From Chitinophagaceae bacterium UBA4857 (GTDB lineage: Bacteria; Bacteroidota; Bacteroidia; Chitinophagales; Chitinophagaceae): a DNA stretch of 54,830 nucleotides. Within the stretch, counting starts at the first letter, position 1; each line of letters starts with the position of its first letter. The position numbers were made by a program, and so were the translations under genes. The DNA lies in the NCBI GenBank assembly GCA_002399735.1, contig DHEF01000001.1, positions 1 through 54,830 of the forward strand. The letters are read 5' to 3'. The notes below the pieces were generated by a model. The model was given only the letters and a program-made list of their open reading frames with translations, did not search any database and was not told where the DNA came from. This document shows positions 41,890 to 49,659 of the stretch, in pieces.

Positions 41890-43212
41890 TTACCACAATT
41901 GAGCACCCTGATAATAATCTAAAATTTTACTACGTAAAACAAAATCGTAACGGGCAATAATTAGATTAATATTACTGCGGTCTAAATTGTTTTTAGCCGT
42001 TAGGTAATCTATTGGCGTGCCCACGCCTTCCTGAAAACGGGCATCCGCGGCTTTAAACGATTGATCAAAAGCAGTTACCTGTTCCAACAAAGTTTTATAC
42101 CTGTCCCAAGCCGCATCTTTATTTTCGTAAGCCTGGTTAATAGCCTGATTTAATTCGTTTTTAGTATTGTGTGCCGATAACTCACGTGTTTTTAATTGTA
42201 TACTAGCTTGCTTTACACGGTTACGTTGTTGCAAAGCATTAAAAATAGGCACACGCAAATTAAAACCATAGGTGTAATACAGGTTATTGTTTAACTGATC
42301 GCCGTAATTTATTTTGTTATTGTTAATAGTAGCCACGCTGGAATAACGGGTAGATGCACTGCCGCCAAAACTTAGTATTGGGTACAACTGGCCCTTAGCC
42401 ACTTTCACACCTTTTTGTGCACTCAGTATTCTGTAATCGGCGGCTTTAATCATAGGCAATTGTTTTAAAGCAGCGGTAAATAAACTATCTACATTAACAG
42501 GTATGTTGCTTGCAAAATCTTCGGCACTAAGTGTTTCAACGGTTAAGGTTTTATTGTACATCACATTCATTAACCGGCATAAATTTATTTTACCGGTAAC
42601 CAATGCATTTTGTGCGTTAATAATTGCTACCTGATCGTTGGCGTATTGTCCTTTCAGGTCGCTAAGGTCCGATGGTTTAATAGCACCCTCATCATCCAAT
42701 ACTTGTAAACGTTGCACCTGCGCCAAACTAAGTTGTGCCTGGTTATTTAACTGTGCCAGCTGATCAGTATTGCTTAATACATTCAGGTAAGCCAATATAA
42801 CATTAATGGTAAGGTTGTCTTTTTCCTGTTGCAAATCGTAGCGGGCAGCTTCAAAAGTGTATTGATTCTGTTTAATGTTATTATGTATAGCAAGGCCGTT
42901 AAACAAAGTAACGCTACTGCTAACGCCATAACCTGCCGAGTTAAACGCCTGTGTTACGGGTTGGTTGGTAAAGGGGTCAATATTACGGCCTTTGTTAAAA
43001 TCGTGCCCTAGATTGGCGTTCAAATCAGGAAAGCGATTGAGTTTAGATTGATTCCAGTTGGCTTTATCACTTTCCGCTTGTAGCTGGCGTTGTTGTACGT
43101 CAAAATTATTGGTAATGGCCGTTTCTATACAGTTGCGTAAGCTCATATTTTGCGCTTGCAACACATTATACACAAGCATTACCGCTACTGCAAAAATTAA
43201 TTTATGTTTCAT
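41890..43212 (-). CDS. TolC-like outer-membrane efflux protein
   Basis: 440 aa. Signal peptide in 1-20 (ends LQAQ). Two tandem OEP halves (~25-210 and ~230-430) with heptad-like helices and Asn/Gln-rich strands, the usual TolC layout. It forms the outer-membrane exit duct for tripartite pumps. It lies 22 bp after the ABC ATPase and is probably co-transcribed from the sigma-54 promoter. The matching membrane fusion protein and permeases start at 45907. Confidence 0.93.
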   Translation of the reverse strand: MKHKLIFAVAVMLVYNVLQAQNMSLRNCIETAITNNFDVQQRQLQAESDKANWNQSKLNRFPDLNANLGHDFNKGRNIDPFTNQPVTQAFNSAGYGVSSSVTLFNGLAIHNNIKQNQYTFEAARYDLQQEKDNLTINVILAYLNVLSNTDQLAQLNNQAQLSLAQVQRLQVLDDEGAIKPSDLSDLKGQYANDQVAIINAQNALVTGKINLCRLMNVMYNKTLTVETLSAEDFASNIPVNVDSLFTAALKQLPMIKAADYRILSAQKGVKVAKGQLYPILSFGGSASTRYSSVATINNNKINYGDQLNNNLYYTYGFNLRVPIFNALQQRNRVKQASIQLKTRELSAHNTKNELNQAINQAYENKDAAWDRYKTLLEQVTAFDQSFKAADARFQEGVGTPIDYLTAKNNLDRSNINLIIARYDFVLRSKILDYYQGAQLW

Positions 43213-43234
43213 TATTACTTATACTTAAAACTTA

Positions 43235-43906
43235 TTACTTCTTTTCTACCATGCCATCCAGCAGGTTAATGATACGTTTGCCGTACTCGGCATTTTTTTC
43301 AGAGTGGGTTACCTGTATAATAGTTACACCCTCACTATTCAGTTGTTTAAAAAGTTCCATAATTTCCTCACCTTGTTTGGAGTTAAGGTTGCCGGTTGGT
43401 TCATCGGCCAGTAACAATTTTGGCTTTGCTATTAAAGCACGGGCAATGCCAACCAATTGTTGTTGGCCGCCGGAAAGTTGTGCTGGAAATAAATCTTTTT
43501 TGCCCACAATGTTAAACCTGTCCAACATATCGGCCACCATAGCTTTGCGTTCAGACGTTTTTATGTTTTGGTATAAAAGCGGCGTTTCAATGTTTTCATA
43601 AACAGTTAGTTCGTCTATTAAATGATACGCCTGAAACACAAAACCTATGTATTGTTTATACAATGCCGATCGTTGTTTTTCTTTTAAATGATGTACTTTT
43701 TCATGCAAAAACAAATACTCGCCTTCATCAAAACCATCCAGCATACCTATTATATTTAACAGCGTAGATTTACCCGAACCCGATGGCCCCATGATGGATA
43801 CAAAATCGCCTTCGTTAATAATTAGGTTAATATCCTTTAATAAAAAAGTGCGGTTATTACCGCTGTTTACCCATTTGTAAATGTGTTTTAAATCAATCAT
43901 TACCAT
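43235..43906 (-). CDS. MacB/LolD-type ABC ATPase of efflux system (leftward half)
   Basis: 223 aa (ATG two codons in, at 43900, is also possible). Walker A GPSGSGKS, Q-loop FVFQAYHLIDELTVYENI, signature LSGGQQQLVGIARAL, Walker B LLLADEPTGNLNSKQ, H-loop THSEKN. Here the D-loop reads GNLNS rather than GNLDS. It is a close paralogue of the ATPase at 48924. It is first in the unit with the TolC-like gene and lies just after a sigma-54 promoter candidate. Confidence 0.92.
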   Translation of the reverse strand: MVMIDLKHIYKWVNSGNNRTFLLKDINLIINEGDFVSIMGPSGSGKSTLLNIIGMLDGFDEGEYLFLHEKVHHLKEKQRSALYKQYIGFVFQAYHLIDELTVYENIETPLLYQNIKTSERKAMVADMLDRFNIVGKKDLFPAQLSGGQQQLVGIARALIAKPKLLLADEPTGNLNSKQGEEIMELFKQLNSEGVTIIQVTHSEKNAEYGKRIINLLDGMVEKK

Positions 43907-43932
43907 ATTTGTTTTACAATGTGAAGCTAATT

Positions 43933-43948
43933 TTCAATACCTGTGCCA
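43933..43948 (-). promoter_or_regulatory. sigma-54 (-24/-12) promoter candidate
   Basis: On the minus strand TGGCAC, 5 bases, TTGAA, matching TGGCAC-N5-TTGCA at all but one position. It lies 27 nt from the ATPase start at 43906. The nearby NtrC-type regulator makes it credible. Confidence 0.65.
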
Positions 43949-44289
43949 GATATTTATTTTGTTGATAGTCAATTTGTTAAAATAAAGTACGAAAACTTTT
44001 GTAGCAAATATGAACAATAAACTGTCCGATATCGTACAGTGGCGTACACTTGTATATTTTTATTTTTTGTTTGTCGGCAGCAGTAATTCTAATCAGCTTT
44101 TGTTGTGTCACTCACTGCATCGTCCCTATCGCTAATCAACAGAAAAGTCCGAAAATCGGTACAGCGTATAAAAATAATAGGCTAACTAGCTTTCAGCTTT
44201 ATGCGTTAAGCTTTCAGCCTTCATGAGCAGATCAGCATATTAGCTAATTGGCACATTAGTCTAATCTCAATTCTCATTATCTTTAATCC
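43949..44289. other. intergenic region before proA
   Basis: Holds a dispersed-repeat copy (44073-44142), a tract with GCTTTCAGCTTTATGCG and TTAGCTAATTGGCACATTAG variants (44180-44280), and TATCTTTA 4 nt before the proA ATG as a possible short-leader -7 box. No ORF. Confidence 0.5.
44073..44142 (-). repeat. dispersed mosaic repeat, copy 7
   Basis: GTCGGCAGCAGTAATTCTAA, GTGTCACTCACTGCATCGTC and GCTAATCAACAG; nearly the reverse complement of copy 1, including both outer ends. Confidence 0.65.
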
Positions 44290-45531
44290 ATGTCAAGCAT
44301 CACCCAAACAATCATCAAAACAAAGCAGGCATCCGTTGCTTTACAAGCGGCAACCGATAAGCAAATTAAAAAAACATTAAACGATTTGTCAAAAGCATTG
44401 TTACAACATAGTGTCACAATATTAAAAGCAAACGCAAAAGATGTTGCAAAACAGGATGCTACTAATCCACGTACCGACAGATTATTGTTAAACACTGCTC
44501 GTATAAAAGCAATAGGCGATAGTATTAAAAATGTAGCCAAGCTACCATTACCCGGTGGTAAAATACTGGATAAACGTGTATTGAAAAATGGTTTACGATT
44601 ACAAAGAATAACAACACCGTTAGGTGTAGTAGCCGCTATTTACGAATCTAGGCCAAATGTAACTTATGATATAGCAGCCCTTTGTTTACGTAGCGGAAAT
44701 GCCTGTTTATTAAAAGGTAGCAGCGAAGCTGATAACAGTAATAAAGCGGCTATTAAAATTATAAAACAGGTTTTAGCGGATAATGGATTACCAACCGATG
44801 CAGTAAACCTTTTACCACCTGCCCGAGAAACGGTGAACCATTTATTTACCGCTACAAAATTTATTGATGTAATTATTCCACGTGGCTCCAACGGATTAAT
44901 TGAATATGTACGTAAAAACAGTTTAGTTCCGGTTATTGAAACCGGTGCAGGTGTTTGCCATGTATATGTTGAAAAAACAGCCGATTTACAAATGGCGGCT
45001 GCTATTGTGGTAAATGCAAAAATCTCCCGGCCATCTGTTTGTAATGCCATGGATACAGTAATAGTAGATAAAGCCATCGCAAAACCCTTTTTTGATATAG
45101 TGGCTCCATTATTAAAAGAAAAGGATGTATCAGTGTACGCTGATAAACTGGCTTATCCATTATTGAAAAATAAACTAACCGTTTACAAGGCCAGCACAAA
45201 AGATTTTGCTACAGAATTTTTATCCCTTCAATGTGCTGTTAAAACAGTAGGGGGAATTGATGAAGCACTGGAACATATACAAACTTATTCTACCAAACAT
45301 TCGGAGGCTATTGTTACCAACAATAAAAAATTAGCGCAACGGTTTTTAAAACAAGTTGATGCTGCAGCAGTGTATCACAATGCATCCACCCGCTTTACTG
45401 ATGGAGAAGAATTTGGTTTAGGTGCGGAAGTAGGTATATCTACCCAAAAACTACATGCCCGTGGTCCTTTTGCGTTGGAAAAATTGGTTACGGAGAAATG
45501 GATTATTGAAGGTAAAGGGCAAATTCGCTAA
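44290..45531 (+). CDS. proA: glutamate-5-semialdehyde dehydrogenase (gamma-glutamyl phosphate reductase)
   Basis: 413 aa, normal length. Aldehyde-dehydrogenase superfamily layout; TPLGVVAAIYESRPNVT, LKGSSEADNSN and the catalytic-Cys region RPSVCNAMDTV are diagnostic. Second step of proline synthesis. proB and proC are not adjacent. It splits the efflux locus into two halves and has its own terminator-like hairpin at 45555-45587. Confidence 0.96.
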   Translation: MSSITQTIIKTKQASVALQAATDKQIKKTLNDLSKALLQHSVTILKANAKDVAKQDATNPRTDRLLLNTARIKAIGDSIKNVAKLPLPGGKILDKRVLKNGLRLQRITTPLGVVAAIYESRPNVTYDIAALCLRSGNACLLKGSSEADNSNKAAIKIIKQVLADNGLPTDAVNLLPPARETVNHLFTATKFIDVIIPRGSNGLIEYVRKNSLVPVIETGAGVCHVYVEKTADLQMAAAIVVNAKISRPSVCNAMDTVIVDKAIAKPFFDIVAPLLKEKDVSVYADKLAYPLLKNKLTVYKASTKDFATEFLSLQCAVKTVGGIDEALEHIQTYSTKHSEAIVTNNKKLAQRFLKQVDAAAVYHNASTRFTDGEEFGLGAEVGISTQKLHARGPFALEKLVTEKWIIEGKGQIR

Positions 45532-45554
45532 AAATGTTACATACATTATAAATG

Positions 45555-45588
45555 AAAAGGTTTTTGCGTATGCATCAACCTTTTTTGT
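45555..45588 (+). terminator. proA terminator candidate
   Basis: GGTT (45559-45562) and AACC (45577-45580) with a TGCGTATGCA dyad in the loop, followed by six Ts. Weak stem. Confidence 0.5.
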
Positions 45589-45906
45589 TTTGTAACTGTG
45601 ACACTGCTAATATAAACGACCCTGATAAAACACGATGATGGACAAAGAACAGAACGATAAACGGAGCGTCGCAACGTCAGTCCAATCAGGGAACTACAGC
45701 TGGTCTAATAAAAAATGTACTAAACCGGTGTATCAAAAGCGGACAGTTTTTGTACGCTAACGAACGTCTTCGTAGATTTATTTGTTCGTAATTTATTGAT
45801 TTTCAATTATAAACTTTCTGGCACGATGTTACTATACCCATTGTACGGTGTGCCGGAACTAATTTTCAAACGGCGCCAAAATATAACAGTAAGAAACACA
45901 GCGATT
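45589..45906. other. intergenic region before membrane fusion protein gene
   Basis: About 320 bp. Contains a diverged copy of the dispersed-element family (45601-45711, with GGAGCGTCGCAACG) and a TGGCACG -24-like box at 45819-45825 whose -12 part reads TTACT instead of TTGCA. No accepted ORF; the upstream extension of the next frame is not protein-like. Confidence 0.45.
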
Positions 45907-47160
45907 ATGGACAGAGTTATTGAAAAAAAGAAATGGAGCAGAAAACGCATTTTTACTATTGGCGGTATAGTAGCACTGGCAGCGTTAATTGCAGGTAGCA
46001 TTTATTTTACATCGGGCAAAAACAAATTGAATGTTGATGCGGACAGGATAACCATCAGTGAGGTTAAACAAGGCGTTTTTCAGGAAAATATTCCGGTTAA
46101 CGGCATAGTATTGCCGCTTACTACTATTTATATGGATGCTCAGGAAGGCGGACGTGTGGAAGAAAAATATGTGGAAGATGGTGCTATGATGAAAAAAGGC
46201 GAGCCAATACTTAGGTTATCTAACACCGATTTACAATTAAGTTTGGTGAATCAGGAAACACAAGTGTATAACCTGCTTACACAAATGCAGATTGCAAAAA
46301 ATGCTGCTCGTCAGAATACTATTACCAATCTTAATCAGCAGACTGATGTAGACAACCAGTTGAAAGAAGCCGAGCGTGTATACAACTTGAACAAGAAACT
46401 GTACAGTCAAAAAGCAATTGGTATGCAGGAGTTTAAGCAAAGCGAAAACGAATACAACTACCAGCTTGAAAAGAAAAGTTTATCCAACCAAACTATCGAT
46501 CAGGATAAAACAGCTACTGCACAACAAGTATCGCAGGCTACACAATCTTACCAGGGATCGCAAAACGCATTAACCGTAATGCGTAAAAAAGTAGGTGATT
46601 TAATTGTAAGAGCACCGGTTGACGGACAGCTTACATCTTTGGATGCAGAGATTGGCCAAAGCAAAAACAAAGGTGAGCGCCTGGGGCAAATTGATGTGTT
46701 AAGTGGTTTTAAAGTTCGTGTAGAGGTTGATGAACACTATATTTCACGCATTTACAACGGATTGAAAGGCACGTTTACTTTTGCCGGAAAAGAATATAAA
46801 CTGGAAATTAAAAAGGTATTTACACAAGTTACGGGTGGTAGGTTTCAGGTGGATATGGAATTTTTAGGCGATGTGCCACAAGGTATCCGTCGCGGACAAA
46901 CCTTGCAAATTGTTTTAGCACTAAGCGATGAGCGCCAGGCTTTATTATTACCTAAAGGTGGTTTTTACCAGCAAACAGGGGGTAACTGGATTTTTAAAGT
47001 AAAAGAAAACGGAACCGTTGCTTATAAAGTGGATATACAATTGGGTAATCAGAATAAAGATTATTACGAAGTGGTGAATGGATTACAAGCGGGTGATAAA
47101 GTGGTTACCAGTAGCTATGAGAACTATGGTACGATGCAGGAGCTTATTTTGAAAAAATGA
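45907..47160 (+). CDS. membrane fusion protein (HlyD/MacA-like) of efflux system
   Basis: 417 aa from the ATG at 45907 (MDRVIEKKKW); the frame extends 37 codons upstream without family likeness. One membrane anchor (~14-32), lipoyl-like halves, a periplasmic helical hairpin (~95-225, Gln/Asn rich) and a beta-barrel end. Links the inner-membrane permease to the TolC-like duct. It heads a unit of six genes: S41 peptidase, small lipoprotein, ATPase and two permeases. Confidence 0.92.
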   Translation: MDRVIEKKKWSRKRIFTIGGIVALAALIAGSIYFTSGKNKLNVDADRITISEVKQGVFQENIPVNGIVLPLTTIYMDAQEGGRVEEKYVEDGAMMKKGEPILRLSNTDLQLSLVNQETQVYNLLTQMQIAKNAARQNTITNLNQQTDVDNQLKEAERVYNLNKKLYSQKAIGMQEFKQSENEYNYQLEKKSLSNQTIDQDKTATAQQVSQATQSYQGSQNALTVMRKKVGDLIVRAPVDGQLTSLDAEIGQSKNKGERLGQIDVLSGFKVRVEVDEHYISRIYNGLKGTFTFAGKEYKLEIKKVFTQVTGGRFQVDMEFLGDVPQGIRRGQTLQIVLALSDERQALLLPKGGFYQQTGGNWIFKVKENGTVAYKVDIQLGNQNKDYYEVVNGLQAGDKVVTSSYENYGTMQELILKK

Positions 47161-47217
47161 TGATAAATATTGATTAAGTTAATTAGGCCGTACCCGTTAA
47201 AAAAGAGAACAGTAATA

Positions 47218-48645
47218 ATGATGAAAAAAACATTTTTTACTTTATTATTTGGATTGATAGCGTATTATTCATTTTCGCAAAACTGTGACTGTAAGCAATA
47301 TTATGAATGGTTAAAGAAAACGTTTGAGGAAAATGATGCAGGCTTCGTTCATACAGTACAGAATAAGGGTAAAGAGAGTTATAGTTTTCATAATAAGTAT
47401 ATTTCAGAAAAAGTAGCTGTTGCTAATGATTTAAAAAATTGTGTTGAGGTATTAAAACAATGGCTTTCTTTTTTCAGAAAATTTCATATAGGTCTATTTG
47501 CAACTCCTAAAACAGTGCCGTCAAATATTATTCCTGCCGAACCTATTGCGTTTAAAGGTAAATCGGCAAAAGAAATTAATAAACTTGTTCAGGCGATTAA
47601 TAAAAAAACTGTTGGTTCAATTGAAGGGATTTGGAAAACAGGCCCGTATACAATCCTTGTAACAAAAGAAAAAGAACATTATGTAGGATATATTCTGGAG
47701 TCAACTAATGAAAATTGGAACAGTGGCGATGTTAAATTTTGGGTTAAACAAGAGTTGAACATAGGGACTTATCTGATGGGAGATCGTTCTCCGGAGCAAA
47801 TAAAAAAAGTAAGCTTTTTAGATGATAAATATTTAGTGCTTGATAATGTTATTCTGGAAAAGATTGCCCCAATTGTTAGTTTGTCCCCATCGCTTGAATT
47901 ACATTATAAAATAAAATTTGCTGAAAATCCTTTTATTGTAAGGCTAAATGATGAGACAGTTTTTGTTAAAGTTCCTTCATTCGGGTTAGACCAAAGACTA
48001 ATCATCGATAGTTTACTTGCAGGATGGAAAGATGAGATTTTGAAATCGAAAAACTTGATTATTGATGTGAGAAATAATGGTGGAGGAGCGGATAAGACTT
48101 ATAATAAAATTCTTCCGTTTATTTATACCAATCCGATACATCGCAATCAGATTGAGTTTTATTCATCTTCTTTAAATAATAAAAAGTGGAAAGATGTTTT
48201 AAAAATTCAAGGATTACCTGAAAATGAAAAAACAATGTTTACCGACTTTGTTAATCGACTGGAGAATAATAAAGGCGGGTTTGAAAAAATTTTTAAGGAA
48301 AACGTCAATGTTGTTACAATAGATTCAGCTAGTGTAAACCCTAAAAAAGTTGGATTACTTATTAATGAAAACACGGCCAGCGCTGCTGAACAATTTATTC
48401 TTGATTTACAACAGAGTTGGAAAGTAAAAACTTTTGGCCGTCAAACAGCTGGCGCGCTTGATATTGCTAACGTAGCTACCATAAACTCACCGGATGGGCA
48501 AATGATGTTGGTTTATTCAACATCAAGATACATAACAGTGAATAAGATTGTAATTGATGATATAGGAATATTGCCCGATTATTATATTGATGATGAGGTG
48601 GCTGAAAATGAATGGATAAGTTTTGTTTTAGAACGGATGAAATAA
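47218..48645 (+). CDS. S41-family exported peptidase
   Basis: 475 aa from the ATG at 47218 (next Met also possible). Signal peptide ends at FSQ; the mature start NCDCKQYYEWLKKTFEEND matches a Bacteroidota S41 group. The C-terminal domain has RNNGGG and the nucleophile region ENTASAAEQFILDLQQ (Ser in TASAAE). It cuts peptides or C-termini outside the cytoplasm. Its place inside a MacA-MacB type operon is unusual and its base use is more AT-rich than neighbours; insertion or functional link are both possible. Confidence 0.9.
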   Translation: MMKKTFFTLLFGLIAYYSFSQNCDCKQYYEWLKKTFEENDAGFVHTVQNKGKESYSFHNKYISEKVAVANDLKNCVEVLKQWLSFFRKFHIGLFATPKTVPSNIIPAEPIAFKGKSAKEINKLVQAINKKTVGSIEGIWKTGPYTILVTKEKEHYVGYILESTNENWNSGDVKFWVKQELNIGTYLMGDRSPEQIKKVSFLDDKYLVLDNVILEKIAPIVSLSPSLELHYKIKFAENPFIVRLNDETVFVKVPSFGLDQRLIIDSLLAGWKDEILKSKNLIIDVRNNGGGADKTYNKILPFIYTNPIHRNQIEFYSSSLNNKKWKDVLKIQGLPENEKTMFTDFVNRLENNKGGFEKIFKENVNVVTIDSASVNPKKVGLLINENTASAAEQFILDLQQSWKVKTFGRQTAGALDIANVATINSPDGQMMLVYSTSRYITVNKIVIDDIGILPDYYIDDEVAENEWISFVLERMK

Positions 48646-48698
48646 TAATTATTATAAACTACTCTGAAAATTTAAATAACAACTAAAACCTGTCAACA

Positions 48699-48884
48699 AT
48701 GCTACATAAAACATTTTTCATTATGACTGCTGCGTTTAGCGTAGCCATGTTTAACCTGCCGGGGTGCGATACTTTGTTGAAACCTTTATTTCAGAAAAAA
48801 GCAACAAAAAAGCAAGAAACCAGTAACAAAAAGCAGGCTACATCCGTAACATATATTAGTCCTTTACATTTTTCCGGTATTTAA
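48699..48884 (+). CDS. small lipoprotein-like protein
   Basis: 61 aa. Signal peptide with lipobox LPGC (Cys23), then a short Lys/Gln/Thr-rich mature part of about 38 residues. No family known. It lies 39 nt before the ABC ATPase, in the same direction, so it is probably co-transcribed. It may be a remnant of a longer gene or a true small lipoprotein. Confidence 0.5.
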   Translation: MLHKTFFIMTAAFSVAMFNLPGCDTLLKPLFQKKATKKQETSNKKQATSVTYISPLHFSGI

Positions 48885-48923
48885 TACTGCCATATAACTA
48901 CAAAAAATTACAAACCTCAACTC

Positions 48924-49601
48924 ATGATCAATATTACGAATCTTGAAAAAATCTACCGAACTGAAGAAGTAGAAACAGTGGCCTTAAATAAACTAACTTT
49001 TTCTGTAAAGGAAGGTGAATTTGTTGCCGTAATGGGGCCTTCCGGCTGTGGCAAATCTACCTTGTTAAATATATTAGGTTTATTAGACGATCCTGATGCC
49101 GGTAGCTTTATTTTTAACGGTATTGAAGTAGCAAAATTTAACGAACGTAAACGTGCTGATTTACGTAAACACAATATTGGTTTTGTATTTCAAAGTTTTA
49201 ACCTGATAGATGAGTTGACCGTTTTTGAAAATGTTGAACTGCCTTTAATTTATACTGGCGTAAAAGCAGCTGATAGAAAAAAGCGTGTTGACGAAGTATT
49301 GGAAAAAGTACAAATCATGCATCGTCGTAACCACTATCCACAACAGTTATCCGGTGGCCAGCAACAGCGTGTGGCGGTTGCCCGTGCTGTGGTAAACAAG
49401 CCTAAACTTATTTTAGCTGATGAGCCTACGGGTAACCTTGACTCATCTAACGGTAATGAAGTAATGGAAATGCTGACTGACTTAAACGAGCAAGGTACTA
49501 CCATTATTATGGTTACACACAGCGAACATGATGCCCGTTACAGTCATCGTATTATTCGTATGCTTGACGGACAAACTGTTACTGAAAATATATTGGTGTA
49601 A
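48924..49601 (+). CDS. MacB-type ABC ATPase of efflux system (rightward half)
   Basis: 225 aa. Walker A GPSGCGKS, Q-loop FVFQSFNLIDELTVFENV, signature LSGGQQQRVAVARA, Walker B LILADEPTGNLDS, H-loop THSEHD. Paralogue of 43235-43906. Together with the following FtsX-type permease it forms a MacB-like split pump. Substrate not known. Confidence 0.95.
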   Translation: MINITNLEKIYRTEEVETVALNKLTFSVKEGEFVAVMGPSGCGKSTLLNILGLLDDPDAGSFIFNGIEVAKFNERKRADLRKHNIGFVFQSFNLIDELTVFENVELPLIYTGVKAADRKKRVDEVLEKVQIMHRRNHYPQQLSGGQQQRVAVARAVVNKPKLILADEPTGNLDSSNGNEVMEMLTDLNEQGTTIIMVTHSEHDARYSHRIIRMLDGQTVTENILV

Positions 49602-49659
49602 GTAAACAGTTATTATTGGATTTTATATTGCTCTCATTATCTATATTTTATTATAACTC

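Noticed and set aside
45819..45835. sigma-54 promoter before the membrane fusion protein
   Set aside because: The -24 box TGGCACG is perfect but the -12 GC is missing (TTACT); kept only as a note.
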